Positions 12,671 to 25,559 of a stretch of 64,000 bases of DNA are shown here, in pieces. The position numbers and the translations under genes were made by a program. Source of the DNA: Microcebus murinus (lineage: Eukaryota > Chordata > Mammalia > Primates > Cheirogaleidae); assembly GCF_040939455.1 (NCBI RefSeq), contig NC_134112.1, positions 19,370,501 through 19,434,500 on the forward strand, in the 5' to 3' direction. The stretch's first letter is position 1. Every line of letters starts with the position of its first letter. The notes below the pieces were generated by a model. It made no database searches. It was not told the DNA's origin and worked only from the letters and a program-made list of their open reading frames with translations.

Positions 12671-13980
12671 TGTCACTGATAATAAATACTAAGCACCAAC
12701 ATATTCCTGCAAACCACGGAAATAGAACATAGAAAGAGTGACATTCACTGGACTTCCACTTAGGGGAAGTCACTTAGGCATGTGGCCCCATTCAATTCCA
12801 CCTCCAAAAATGGTGACGCTTTCCTGGAGCAACTCAGATAAGTTAAATCTCGGTAGAGTGTCTTTTCTTTCCAAAGTCCACTTTGGTTCTCCAAAATCCT
12901 AGTTAATTCTTGGGAGGGGGCAGTGTGGAATAAGCATGCAAAGAGTTGTATTTACTAAATTAAACCAAACTGGGGTCTTTGAAGTCAGCTCATGCCACAT
13001 GGCACAGGGAAGCAGAGCAGACAGGTCTGCCATGCTTTGCTGCTTCCGGGCCACCTGATAGGTCACCCCCACCCCCCTGGATTTAGTCAATAAGCCCCAA
13101 ATTGCCCCGGCCCAGTACAATTTTTTTAATGAACCACTTTTCGGACACTGTTCTCCAGAAACATATGGAAGTATAATCAAAAGGGATAAACATAAAATCT
13201 GACTAGCCATTCTAGGGCTTAAATTGTGTCTTTAAGAGTTCATTTAAAACAGGCTTTTATTACTCTTCGAGGCTGTACCTACCATGAATCCTGCAGGCAA
13301 TTTTGCTCATTTTTGGTTAATGGGGATTTTACAGCCAAACCGTTTCCTCAATCCCAAGAGAAAGAATCAGACCCATGAACCAAGTTCTTAAAGAGTAGTG
13401 TGTGCCCCTTCACCAGAGTATTTTTTTTCATAGCTTTTTTTGCTTTGTTTCCAATTAGGAATTCAATGCGTAATTGAAATGGAATAATTAACAATAGAAA
13501 AAGAACTGGTAGAGAGCTACTTAATTTTTGATGATTTTCTGAATAAACCCCAAATATGCAGAAATATCAGATGAGTGCAGTGAAATAAATCACAAATACA
13601 ACTCACTTATCTACTACAAGGAACACAAAATTCCACGTGACTTACCTTGATTTCTAAACTTTGTGTTTATTAGAGACTGTAAAGTGATGAAATTCTGGCC
13701 CACAGTCTCGTAACTTTATGGTGTCATAATACATACAATATCTGGCATTGATAGGAAGGTAATGAAATAAAGTCCATGAACCACAAATAAATTGGGCTTC
13801 TAGTCAATAAAATATGCTTTTGAATTTTCAATGCAATTAATACAATAAAGGAAGTATGAAATACATTAAAGGAGAAAAATACTTGCAACTACTTTTTATA
13901 CATCACCCATCATTCCTGCATTTGATCTGTTCTTACTATAAACATTTCTAACCATGGAAGTGCCTCTCCCTCTGGGCTGA

Positions 13981-14515
<535 letters not shown>

Positions 14516-14659
14516 AATGTGGGCAGGAAAATGTTACCAAAGGCTATTTCCAAAGATGAGTTCCAAAAACATTTTTCAAAAATATTATGCAAATAATCCT
14601 CCAACAGGAAAAATGGAAAGAAGAGAAAAAATTAAAATCATTGCATAATTATTGTAGGT

Positions 14660-14850
14660 GAAGCAATGTACTTGGAGTTTTCACATAGGATTCAATTTTA
14701 TTCTCATAAAAAGCACTATAGGACAGAAAACATTTTACCCTCAGATTTTAAAAATGAGGAAACACAGGTTTAGAAAAGTAAAAGTACTTTGTCTAGAGTC
14801 ACACAGCCACTCTTCAACTTACTCCAAAATGCACACTCCGTTCACCTTTT
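14660..14850 (+). repeat. MIR-like SINE fragment
   Basis: Contains aaaatgaggaaacacaggtt and agagtcacacagccac in MIR order. It is diverged and the borders are approximate. Confidence 0.5.
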
Positions 14851-14947
14851 GAGTTCTGCCAGACACACAGAAAGAGCTCTGAAAGTAGTAGCTTCAATAA
14901 TAAAAATGATGTCCCTGAGGTAGGTAGCATGTTGCCTTTCAGTGATA

Positions 14948-15487
14948 CTTTAAAACAGTGGTCCCCCACCTTTTTGGCACCAGGGACCAGTTTCATGGAA
15001 GACAATTTTTCCATGGACCAGGGGGAGGGGGGAGGGTATGGTTTCGGGATGATTCAAAGGCATTACATTTATTGTGCACTTTATTTCTATTATTATTACA
15101 TTGTAATACATAATGAAATAATTATACAGACCTCTCTGCTAATGATAATCTGTATTTGCAGCCTCTCCCCAGCGCTAGCATCACCACCTCAGCGCTAGCA
15201 TCACCACCTCAGCGATAGCATCACCACCTCAGACCATCAGGCATCAGATTCTCATAAGGAGCGGGCAACCTAGATCCCTCGCATGCCCGGGTTACAGTAA
15301 GTTTCACACTCCAGTGAGAATCTATTGTCACTGCTGATCTGACAGGAGGGGGAGCTCAGGTGGTGAGGCAAGCGAAGGGGAGCAGTAAACACAGATGAAA
15401 CTTCGGTTGCTGGCCCGCCGCTCACCTCCTGCTCTGCAGCTTGGTTCCTAACAAGCCATGGACTGAGGGTTGAGGACAGCTTTAAAA
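14948..15487 (+). mobile_element. MER1A (Charlie3-related hAT) copy with 8-bp TSD
   Basis: The element at 14956-15479 opens with cagtggtcccccaccttttt and ggaccagtttcatggaagac, continues with ttctcataaggagcgggcaa and ctagatccctcgcatgcccg, and ends with caagccatggactgagggtt. Identical ctttaaaa target-site duplications flank it at 14948-14955 and 15480-15487. Its length (524 bp) fits MER1A. It is non-coding and holds an unusual internal tandem repeat, listed separately. Confidence 0.93.
15171..15230. repeat. 20-bp unit repeated three times inside MER1A
   Basis: Units at 15171-15190 and 15191-15210 are identical (agcgctagcatcaccacctc); the third at 15211-15230 differs by one base. I do not recall such a triplication in MER1A, so it is probably a local expansion. 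Confidence 0.95.
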
Positions 15488-16306
15488 TGATGTTTCAGTA
15501 ATGACTGAAAGCCAATTTTATAAGGCTTAAAAATGCATATTTTGTGGCCGGAGTGGCAAGAGATAATTTTGTGGATTTATGTTTAAACTATGTTCTAAAT
15601 GTCTTCACATTTGGCTACCAGTCATGCTAGGCCTTGAGCCTTTTGACATTAGGAAGCAACAGATAATAAGGGCTCAAAGCATCAAATCCAAACATCTAAG
15701 GTTGGATTCATGCATCTTTCATAATACGAATGTTTTTCACAGTTTGGGGTGCATGGTAGCAGCCTTAAAAAGTAAAATATATTTGAAGACAACATAACGA
15801 CCAATAACCTCACGAGATATACAATATTATAGTGGCTACAAACAAAAAGTCATAAATGGAACCCTCAGTTTCCCCAAAGTAATTTTAAAGACATCCATGA
15901 ATATCTCTTTGGTAAGCATAAAGAAGAAATGAGTTATATACAACACACATATGAAATATCATTTGTGTCACTGATGTATTGCCCTGTAAGATTTTTATAC
16001 TTTGGAAAGCATATTACATGATGTAATCCTTACGGTTGATTAAACAGGGTGTTCAGGGATCATTGGGGAAAAAGGTATGAGAAATATTCTACCACCACTC
16101 TTTTTCTTTTATTTTTTATTTTGAAATAATTATAGATTCACAGCAAGGTGCAAACAAATATATGGGGAGGTTCTGCACATCCTTCACCCCACCTTCTCCC
16201 ATGTTAACATCTTGTATAACTACAGTATAATATCAAAACCAGGAAATTGACAGGGGTGCAATCCATACCACTTATTCAGATTTCACCAGTTTCACATGTG
16301 CTCATT

Positions 16307-16308
<2 letters not shown>

Positions 16309-16350
<42 letters not shown>
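16309..16350. repeat. (TG)21 microsatellite
   Basis: An uninterrupted TG run within the antisense L1. The same position in related L1 copies is often TG-rich, so it probably expanded from L1 sequence. Confidence 0.97.
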
Positions 16351-16353
<3 letters not shown>

Positions 16354-16553
16354 TTCTATGCAGTTTTATCACTTGTAGATTCTTGCAACCAATCAACATA
16401 CAGAACCGTGCCCTCACCACAAAGCTCCCTGGGACTATCCATTGATATCTACACTCACCTTGCTTCTTGCCTCTGTCCCCAACACCTGACAACCAGTAAT
16501 CAGCTCTCCATTTCTGTAACTGTGTTATTCAAGAATGTGATAAGAAAGGAATC

Positions 16554-16761
16554 ATCTAGTATAGGGGTCCTCAAACTTTTTAAACAGGGGTCCAGTTCAC
16601 TGTCCCTCAGACCATTGGAGAGTGCCCACTGTGGGTCCAGGATGAGTTGGCTGCTAAGCAAGACAGACAGCTGTGGCAAAAACACCGGTCGGGCTGCATA
16701 AACGTCCTAGGTGGGTGGCATGTGGCCCATGGGCCATAGTTTGAGGATGCCTGATCTAGTA
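16554..16761 (+). mobile_element. Short non-autonomous hAT element with perfect 8-bp TSD
   Basis: The element at 16562-16753 (192 bp) has inverted ends: taggggtcctcaaact on the left and agtttgaggatgcctg on the right. Target-site duplications atctagta lie at 16554-16561 and 16754-16761, fitting the hAT preference for a CTAG centre. The interior is non-coding. I recognise the hAT/Charlie end type but not a specific family name. Confidence 0.85.
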
Positions 16762-17206
16762 TATCGCCTTTCAAGATTGACTCTTTTCTCTTTAAATAAT
16801 TCTTCTGAGTTCTACCCGTCTTGTTGCCAGTATCAACAATTTATTCCTTTACACTGCAGAATAGTATTCCCTGGTATGGCTGTAACCCTTACTGGGTTTG
16901 TTTACCCAATCACTCAGTGAAGACATCTGGGTTGTTTCCAGTTTTATTTGTTTTGTTTTGTTTTTTTACCTATTACAAATAAATCTACTATGAACATAAA
17001 CCTGTACAGAATTTTGTGTGAACACAGGCTTTTGTTTCACAGGATAAATACTCAAGAATGTAATTACTGGGTCATATGGTAAGTGTATGTTTAGTTCTTT
17101 AAGAAACTGCCATATTGATTTCCAGAGTGGCTGAACCATTTGACATTATCAGCATCAACATATGAGAGATTTTCCACACCTTCACCGGCATTTGGTGTTA
17201 TCACTC

Positions 17207-18053
17207 TACAGTTGACCCTTGAACAACTTGGGGTTTAGGGGTGCCAAGCCCCTACACAGTCGAAAATCCATGTATAACTTTTGAATCTCCAAAAACTTAA
17301 CGATTAATAGCCAACTGTCAACTGGAAGCCTTACCGATAACATAAACAGCGAACTGATATATGTTTTGTATGTTATATGTATTATATATTGTATTCTTAA
17401 AGTAGACTAGAGAATAAAATGTTATTTAAAAATTGTAAGGAAGAAGGCCGGGCGCTGTGGCTCACGCCTGTAATCCTAGCTCTTGGGAGGCCGAGGCGGG
17501 CGGATTGCTCAAGGTCAGGAGTTCAAAACCAGCCTGAGCAAGAGCGAGACCCCGTCTCTACTATAAATAGAAAGAAATTAATTGGCCAACTGATATATAT
17601 ATAAAAAAAAAAAATTAGCCGGGCATGGTGGCGCATGCCTGTAGTCCCAGCTACTCGGGAGGCTGAGGCAGAAGGATCACTCAAGCCCAGGAGTTTGAGG
17701 TTGCTGTGAGCTAGGCTGACGCCACGGCACTCACTCTAGCCTGGACAACAAAGTGAGACTCTGTCTCAAAAAAAAAAAAAAAAAAAAAATTGTAAGGAAG
17801 AGAAAAGATATTTATTATTCATTAAGCAGAAATGGGTCATCATAAAGGTCTTCATCCTCATTGTCCTCACATTGATTAGACTGAGGAGGAGGAAGAGGAA
17901 GGGTAGGTCTTGCTGTCTCAGGAGTGGCAGAGGCAGAAGAGGTAGGGGAGGTGGAAGGGGAGGCAGGCACAATCAATGTAACTTTCACCGAAAAGAATCC
18001 ACATACAAGTGACCTGTGCAATTCAAACCTGTACTGTCCAAGGGTCAACCGTA
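17207..18053 (+). mobile_element. Tigger2-like pogo/Tc1-mariner transposon, split by an Alu
   Basis: It begins cagttgacccttgaacaact at 17209 and ends agggtcaaccg at 18051, with TA target-site duplications at 17207-17208 and 18052-18053. The interior has gtcgaaaatccatgtataac, cttaccgataacataaacag and aaaggtcttcatcctcattg, which I recognise from Tigger2/Tigger2a. It is a short non-autonomous derivative. An Alu of about 345 bp sits inside it. Confidence 0.92.
17432..17801 (+). mobile_element. Full-length lemur-type Alu inserted into the Tigger2-like element
   Basis: The body starts ggccgggcgctgtggctcac at 17446 and ends in an A tail near 17788. The linker and right-arm signature match the copy at 14.2 kb. 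Target-site duplications attgtaaggaaga lie at 17432-17444 and 17789-17801. Confidence 0.97.
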
Positions 18054-20149
18054 TATATTTTTTAGCCATTTTGATAGGTGAGTAGTGATATTTCATTGGG
18101 AGTTGCTGTTTTCTTTTTTTCCTATGAGGGATATTCTGGTGAAAATTTTAGTTGAATTCTAAATTCACTGTGGTTTTGATTTGCATTTTCCTGATAGCTA
18201 ATGACGGTGAACATATTTTCATCTGCGTAATTGCTATCTGTATACACTCTAATGAAACCTGTCTTCACATCCTTTGCCCATTTCCTATTTAGATTTTTTG
18301 TTGGCTTCACAAAAGTCTTCCACAGAGCAAATGGTTATTACAGGGACGAGGCCCACTATATCAATTTTTCCTTTTTATGACAGTACTGTTTGTGTCAAGT
18401 CTGAAAACTCTCTGCCCCAACTCTAGATCCCAAATATTTTCTCCAACATGCTTTTGCTACAAGTTTTATAGTTTTACATTTGACATTTAAGTCTGTGATC
18501 AATTTTGACTTAATTTTTGTATAATGTATGAGGTCTAGCTCAGGTTTTGTTGTTGTTGCTGTTGCTGTTTTTATCTATGGAGGCCTAATTACTCCAGTGC
18601 CATGTGAGGAAAAGGCTAGCCTCCTTCCATTGGGTTGCTCTGGCACCTTTGTTAAAAATCAGTCGAGTGTATGTGTGTGAATCTATTTCTGGATTCTCCA
18701 TTCTGTTCCGTTTATCTATGTGTTTACCTCTGCACCAGTACCACACTGTCTTTATTATTATACTATAGCAATAAGACCTAAAATTGGGTAGATTGATTCC
18801 TTCTGCTTTATTCTTGTTTTGCATGATCATTATTCTAGGTCCTTTTACTTTTTATATAAATTTTAGAATAAGTTTGTCTATGCCTACAAAATATCCTTGT
18901 TGGACCTACCCCTTTTTATACCATTTTTAAAATTACTTAAATGGGGAAATCAGGCTTGATCCACTCATTACTCAAGAGCCTCTCACTGTGGGATGAAGCT
19001 GGCCTGAGTTTGCCAAGTCCACTTTGGGGAAGCATTTTTCAAACAGCAATCCAAGGACTAGGGGCATTCCTAGGGGGCCTGTCCAAATGCAGATTCCTGT
19101 ACCCATCTTTTCCTTCTTATTTGCCACCTCCTTACATGGGCTCTTTGCTGGAAAGTTTTGAGTTGAACCCCATGTGCTCGGGATGATTTTAGAACTGTGG
19201 GACCAGTAGAAGAGGCGTCTGATTCAACAGCCCAATATATGTGCAGAGTCTTCTGGGAGGCTGTGATCTCGTGCCATGAAATCAGAGGGGCTCTTTGTTA
19301 CATTTGAAACATGGGTAGGTAAGGGCATTAAAGAGAAAAAATCACCCATTCTAAAAACAGGAAAAAATTGATAAAGACCTTAACCTATGGGCAGGAGCTG
19401 TAGAAAAGACTGCCAAGCATCTGCCAAGAAAAGTAGTTACCGAGCCCTGTGATCACACTGGGGGAGGAATGAGAAGAAACCTCTACATAATGAGCCCTCA
19501 CCTCCTCCAAGCCAGAGCTGAAGGAAGCACTTCATGGGAGCTGTTCTATGAATTTCCTGCACTTCCTGAATCTCAGAGCAGCCACTGACTTCTGAATTTT
19601 AGCTTGTCAACAAAGGCTTATCTTTTTAAATTGTGTTTCTTTGCTAGTGACATTTGTTAAAAACAAGAAAAATATCAAACATCCGGCATATAGTCAGGGG
19701 TGTGCTGCAAATGTTTAACAACCAGCTCTCTAAGAGGAAAAAGTCCTGACTTTGTAATGTGTTCTGATTTCCAAGGTATGAATTCTCCCACCAGGGTCAA
19801 TTCCAAGCTACTAATGTGATATCACTAAACACAGAGTTGGGAATGTAAGCACTCCAGCAAACTACTGTTTACAGGACTATTTATTTTAACATTAGATGCT
19901 ATTTGCTCTGTAAAACCTTTCATCCTCCTAACAATAGGCCATGAACATTTGGCTGGAGTTTATCTTCAGACGTGCTTCAGGTATTTTATTGGCATCAGAG
20001 GTCATGCTGTTTATTCCATATACCTAGACAACAATATTTAAGAATACTAATAATCACATCTTTTCAGTTTATGGCATTATATCTGGCCCTCTTTCTCCTA
20101 AACCTGGTGTACACAAACACACACAATTTAGCCAGGGGAACATTCATTC

Positions 20150-20755
20150 CAGTGGTTCCCATGCCTGCTGAACATCAGAACCACCTGGAGGTTAATTAAG
20201 AATAAAGATGCCCAATGGAAACAACCAAATACCCATAACAGATGAATAGATAAACAAAATTTGGTATATTCAGGTAATGGACTATTATTTAGCCTTTTAA
20301 GGAATGAAATTCTGATACATGCTACAACATGGGTAAACCTTGAAGACATTATGCTAGGTGAAATGAGCTAGACCTAAAAAGGGCTCTACTTATATGAGGA
20401 ACCTAGAATAAGCATAAAGACAGAAAGTAGAACAGAGGTTACCAAGGGCTACCAGAGGTTACCAGGGGAGGAGAAAAGGAGGAATTATGTTTTAACAGGC
20501 ACAGAGTTTCAGTTTGGGATGATGAAAACAAGTTCTAGAAATAGACAGTGGTAGTGGCTGCAAAACAATGTGAATGCACTTAATGCCACTGAATGGTGTA
20601 CTTAAAAATGGTTAATGTTATGTTACATGTATTTTTCTATAAAAAAAGAACACAGTTGCCTGGGCCCCACTCACTGGAGATGAGGGTCCACTCAGTCTAC
20701 AGTGGGCTTCAGCATATGAATATTTCACAAGCAGCCCGGGCAGTTCTCAGGCACA
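20150..20755 (+). mobile_element. MER5A-like hAT element split by an L1 3' end
   Basis: The left part starts cagtggttcccatgcctgct and continues with catcagaaccacctggaggt. The right part resumes at about 20653 with gcctgggccccactcactgg. The interruption is the L1 segment listed separately. The right border is approximate. Confidence 0.75.
20219..20650 (+). mobile_element. Old L1 3' end, sense, inside MER5A
   Basis: Typical L1 3' sequence: 'acccataacagatgaataga', 'ggactattatttagcctttt', 'acattatgctaggtgaaatg' and 'aatggtgtacttaaaaatgg', ending in an A-rich tail. It contains a short 'ggttaccaagggctaccaga' internal repeat. It is non-coding. Confidence 0.85.
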
Positions 20756-20890
20756 AGCAGGTTCAGGGCCCACTAATCCAGTCCAGCCCTCGCATGTTTC
20801 AAAGGAGGAAATCGAGAATCAGAAAGAAGTGGCTCAGCCAAGCTCAAGTACAATCAGTAACCGATTCCACATCTAACTCCAAGTCCTATC
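20755..20890 (+). repeat. MIR-like SINE fragment
   Basis: Has ttcaaaggaggaaatcgaga and a diverged MIR tail (accgattccacatctaactc). Low-identity match. Confidence 0.45.
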
Positions 20891-21610
20891 CCCTTATCAC
20901 TTCATTCCTCAAATAACTCTGAGTCTGTATGACTATTCTACCATCCATAGGCCACAAGGCACAGAGGTCCCCTGTCCAGATGCCTGAAAATATTAACCTG
21001 GCTTTTGCATTTAGCGCCTCAATGTGGCCTTGCCCCTAGAGGTCTGAGGTTCTTCGCTTTGCCTCTGCACTCACAGCCTCATCAAGGAGGCCTTGGACCC
21101 ATCTCCCCACACCCAAAACATCAAAAACCCAGAGCGCAGGTTCAGAGAACGCCCAAACATTCCCACGCAGTCAGAGGGCTACCTCATGTGTTCAACACCA
21201 GCCAGTAGATGCCCAAGCACGTCTGAAGATAAACATCTTCAGCCTTTTAACCACCAAGTCACTGGAAACATAATTAGCTGGTTCTGATAAATAAGCTCCT
21301 AGTGAGTGAAGGAGGTGCTCAAGTTCATGAGCATACGATGTACCTTGTTCATTATCATATCACTCCTGTTAAATATCAGACTTTCTAGCAGACAGATTTC
21401 TAAGGCAAATACACGGTAGCTGTAAGATGAGGTTCCTCTCCAAAAAGCAATCCAGGACATCTGATCCTTAAAAAAAAAAAGTTGTGTCAACTTCTGAAGA
21501 GACTGCAAAAGACTGTTCCCTGATCAAAGCCCAGTAAGAATGTTTATCGTTACAGCATTATGATCACTTTTGAAATAAATAGAAGCCTCTGCACTCACAC
21601 AATTTCATAA

Positions 21611-21996
<386 letters not shown>

Positions 21997-22834
21997 AAGC
22001 AGCAAATACAAGAGAACCTGGACAGAGTGCAGAGGTTCCCATGTCAAATCCCTCCTTCCCTGTGGTTTCTGATGATGCACCCCAACTTCCTACCCAGAAT
22101 ACCTAGCTTTCCTTTCCTCGGTTTTACAGCCTCCATGGAACAATGCCATGAGAGGCCCCAGAGGAGATGGGAATGTTTTGATTCCGAGACATTTTGGGAT
22201 GATGAGCATCACTGTGATTTCATGCCCGTGGCAAAATATAAGACAGAAGGGGGAAAAAAATCACCGTAAAGTGCTGAGCCATTTACTCTTCATGGTAGGT
22301 ATGTTATGAGCAGTCACAGAAAAGTTTTAAGAGCAGCTGCAGAAAGCCCAAAGCCAATTTACAGGTGCATTTTATATGACATTATAAAAGAAAGCAGATA
22401 ATCATATTAAAATTATGGTACCTAGGAAAGCTGAAGTCATAATCGATCATATTATTTGGTAACTGCACAAAACAATGAAACATCTACTAAAAATTACATG
22501 TGGGTTATCATCAAGTTTATTAGTCCTGAAACATACTACAGCCACTACCATATGAAAATATACTTAAGCTGTGGCGGTTTTAATGATTGTTTTAACCTCT
22601 ATGAAATTCAAAAAAGAAACACTAAAGTATCAGGGGCCTGGGGCTGGTTGGTAGCGTCAGTCATTTTTCATTCCTATTTATCCATTCTCATTCCCTCCGT
22701 GTCATTCTCACTCAACTTTTATGTGGGCCAGTAATAGCACACTAAATATGCTGTTGATATCCTAAGATACATACTGACCCAGGAAGACTAGAATCTGGTT
22801 TCAGTTTTCTCTTACACCCTTTCTTCCAGCATAC

Positions 22835-23290
22835 ATCCAGTGGGTACCAACTGTGTGCCAGGCACAGTGAGCAGAGCTGAGAATACTATCATCCCTGTGG
22901 TCTCAGAACTTCCAATTTAGCCGGAGCTCCAGAAAATCAAAATGCTAAACTGCAACTGTGGTCAGTGTTAAGAAGGAAAGTCACGTAATTCTCTGACAAG
23001 TAGCCATGGGTGCCAGAAAGCAATGCCTAAAGTGAAATCCAAAGAGGGGTTGAAGTCAACTAACTCAATGATATAGGGTGGAAAAGCACTCCAAGCAAAC
23101 GGAACACTATGTGCAAAACTCCATGGGAAGAAGCAAGCACAGGACATTGCTAGAAACAAAAGAAAGTCTCCTACCGGGAGAAGTGCAAAACAAGAGGAAA
23201 AGAGAGGGGTTATCAGGGTCGGGACCTTGCAGGGCTTGGTGGCCAGCTAACCAGAGGAAGAGAGGGAATGCCAAGAGCAAGACAGCATTT
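22835..23290 (-). mobile_element. L2 LINE 3' region, antisense
   Basis: The plus strand reads as L2 reverse complement: 'accaactgtgtgccaggcac', 'ggaaaagcactccaagcaaa' and 'ttgcagggcttggtggccag' in the expected order. Degraded, with no frame. Confidence 0.75.
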
Positions 23291-23394
23291 GCTAGCACTT
23301 ACTGGATGCGATGACCTATATAAGCTATCTTCTAGCTCTAAGCATTATTTTCAATAGATGCTTCCACTTGCCATGATTCCCAGAGCTGCCCTGG

Positions 23395-23938
23395 GTATGG
23401 TTGGTAGATTTCTAAGATGGCCCCCAAGATTTCCAACCCCTGATATTAATATATCCACGTTGTGCAATGTCTCCCTTAAATGTGGCCAAAACCTGTCAAT
23501 GTGATGGATGCCATTCCTGTGATTAGGTGACATCACCTGGCAAAGATGAAGAGATGGCACGAGTGTAATAAAGGTCCACAATCACTTTAACTTTGAGTTA
23601 TTAAAAAAGGAGATTATCCTGAGTGGGCCTCACCTAATAGGCAAGCCCTTAAAAGGGGTCTACAAGTCAGAAAGGAGCTCACCTGCTGGCCTTGAAGAAG
23701 GAAGCCATTCTATGGCTGCAAGGAACTGGATTCTGCCTACAGCCACGTGAGCTTAGAAGAGGCCTGAGCCTAAATTGATACCCCCAGCCCTGGCTAACAC
23801 CTCGACTGCAGCCCTGTGAGACCCAGCTAAACCATGCTGAGTCCTAACATCATAGAAACTGTGAGTTAACGATAATGAGTGTTGTTTTAAGCCACTAAGT
23901 TTGTCATAACTTAATGTACATTGATAGAAAATTAATAC
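23395..23938 (+). mobile_element. MLT1-type MaLR solo LTR
   Basis: Contains the MLT1 landmarks: ttctaagatggcccccaaga near the start, 'gtgattaggtgacatcacct', 'ctacagccacgtgagcttag', and 'gaaactgtgagttaacgata' with 'ttgttttaagccactaagtt' near the end. No internal retroviral genes flank it. Confidence 0.8.
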
Positions 23939-24783
23939 CGTGGGCTGGTAACTGGTGGACAGAAAACCTGTGTTCTGATACTGCTGCCAGGGACTTTGCA
24001 TACAAGACAACAGGGGACCAAGAGCCACCACCCTCCTCCACCATGTCCAGGAACATTCCCAGCTTGGCCCACTTTAGAAAAGTGAAAACACACCCGAAGT
24101 CAGTGGCAAGCCTTGGAAATCTAATCTTCTAACTTAAAGGCAACCACAAACTCTCCACTTAAACTGCCTTCCAAAATCCTACAAAATAGAAAAACAAAGC
24201 CCCTGAATAAATGGGTTGGGACAAATTTGACAGGGAGAGCTGATCTCTGTTTTAAGTGTCCTCACTAGTTTTAACAACAAAAAAAGATTTTTATAAAGTC
24301 TGATTTTAATGTTAACAAGGTCCTTTTAAACAAATAAGATCATTTTTATTGAAATGCCAAAATAGCCTGGTCTATATTATAGGTTAGCAATCTATGAATT
24401 ATAACATTCTATACATCTTTTTTCACTTAGAGAAAGAAAGGGAAAAAAGAAGTCTCTCTTGTTTTCTGTCTTGTTTCTTCTTGTCTTTAAAAACATAGTA
24501 ACAACCCCCCAAATTTCTGGTGCTGGATAGAAAAAATCAGTTATACCACATAGGTTAAAATATATAGGCAGGCATTCCAGACTCTAACAACTTTCATCAA
24601 GAGGCACATCAGAAATTCTTTTAAGCTCAAAATCATGGTAAAAATCACAGTGGCATTGGAATTGAATATCTAAATAGTGGGGATGCAATGCAATTTCCCA
24701 AGATGTTTTAAGTGACAAGTTAGCATCTCAGCATTAAAACAGCTAGGAGTAGAGACTTGCACTTGGTTGGATATGGAGCGCGT

Positions 24784-24784
<1 letters not shown>

Positions 24785-24824
<40 letters not shown>
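24785..24824. repeat. (CA)20 microsatellite
   Basis: Pure CA run. It produces histidine/threonine-repeat frames that are not genes. Confidence 0.98.
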
Positions 24825-24827
<3 letters not shown>

Positions 24828-25439
24828 CGAGTATGCAGAGGCTGGCTCTGGAAAGTTCCCCAAGGATCTGGTGCAAAGGTTGTCTCCTGGACAGGATGCA
24901 GGCCAGCTGGGGCCAAGAGCAGGAGAAAGCCTTGTGTTTACTACAGATGCTTTTGGATATTTAATTGTGCGAATGCATTATCTATTTAAAATATTTTATG
25001 AAGTCAGGCGTGCGAGTACAAAAGAGTAGAGCTCATCTACATCGTCTCACCGGAACGCTGCTGCAGGATAAGTAGTCATGCCTACTGGAGAGGAAAAAAA
25101 TAATTAAGTTAGGGGTTCCCAAAAAAGGCCAATTAGTAAGAAAAGCCACTGGCTCCCAAGCCACATGTTGTCAGTCACCTCCACAAAGCTTCTCTGTCCA
25201 CATCCTTCCTATGAAATTGTTGCTCCACCCAGGCTATAAAAGGTCCTGGAGGGAGAAGGGGTGCCCCAAGGTGAAGGGCTGCCCAGACAAAACTCACGCT
25301 TCTCTCTCTCCCTCACTCTCTGTTTCTCTCTCTCTCCACTCTTTAACTCTGAAGCCCTCTCAGGTCTCTCTGCCTTCCTGCTATGTCACAGGCAGTATGC
25401 TACCAAGGAGGAAGAAGGGGACATTTGGAGTTTGAGTTC

Positions 25440-25555
25440 CCCCTCTGCCTCTCAGCAATTGTGAGATCTCTCACAGCACATAAATTTCCCCATCTGCTAA
25501 ATCAGAATAATAATAACCACCACCACCGCAGGGCTGAAACAAGGATACCTATGAA
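25440..25555 (-). repeat. MIR-like SINE fragment, antisense
   Basis: Reverse-oriented MIR landmarks: 'ttccccatctgctaaatcag', 'aataataa' and 'gcagggctg'. Short and diverged. Confidence 0.45.
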
Positions 25556-25559
25556 AGCC

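Larger units (their letters stand above)
16100..18915 (-). mobile_element. Old L1 LINE 3' portion, antisense, with nested insertions
   Basis: Plus-strand text reads as the reverse complement of an old mammalian L1: 'ttgaaataattatagattca' at the outer end, 'tgggttgtttccagttttat', 'ggtcatatggtaagtgtatg', 'ctttgcccatttcctattta' and 'tctattctggat'-type segments further in, ending near 18.9 kb. The frame is destroyed by many changes. It is interrupted by a (TG)n run, a hAT element, a Tigger2-like element and an Alu. Confidence 0.88.

Noticed and set aside
17766..18096. Open frames rich in Pro/Leu or Glu/Asp-like repeats
   Set aside because: They are the purine-rich interior of the Tigger2-like element plus the Alu tail, not a gene.
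18122..18830. Open frames with L1 reverse-transcriptase-like peptides
   Set aside because: Short remnants of the degraded antisense L1. No intact ORF2 remains.
24757..25029. Frames with long Thr-His or Cys-Val repeats
   Set aside because: Translation of the (CA)n microsatellite; the same applies to the frames across the TG run at 33.6 kb and the one at 16.3 kb.
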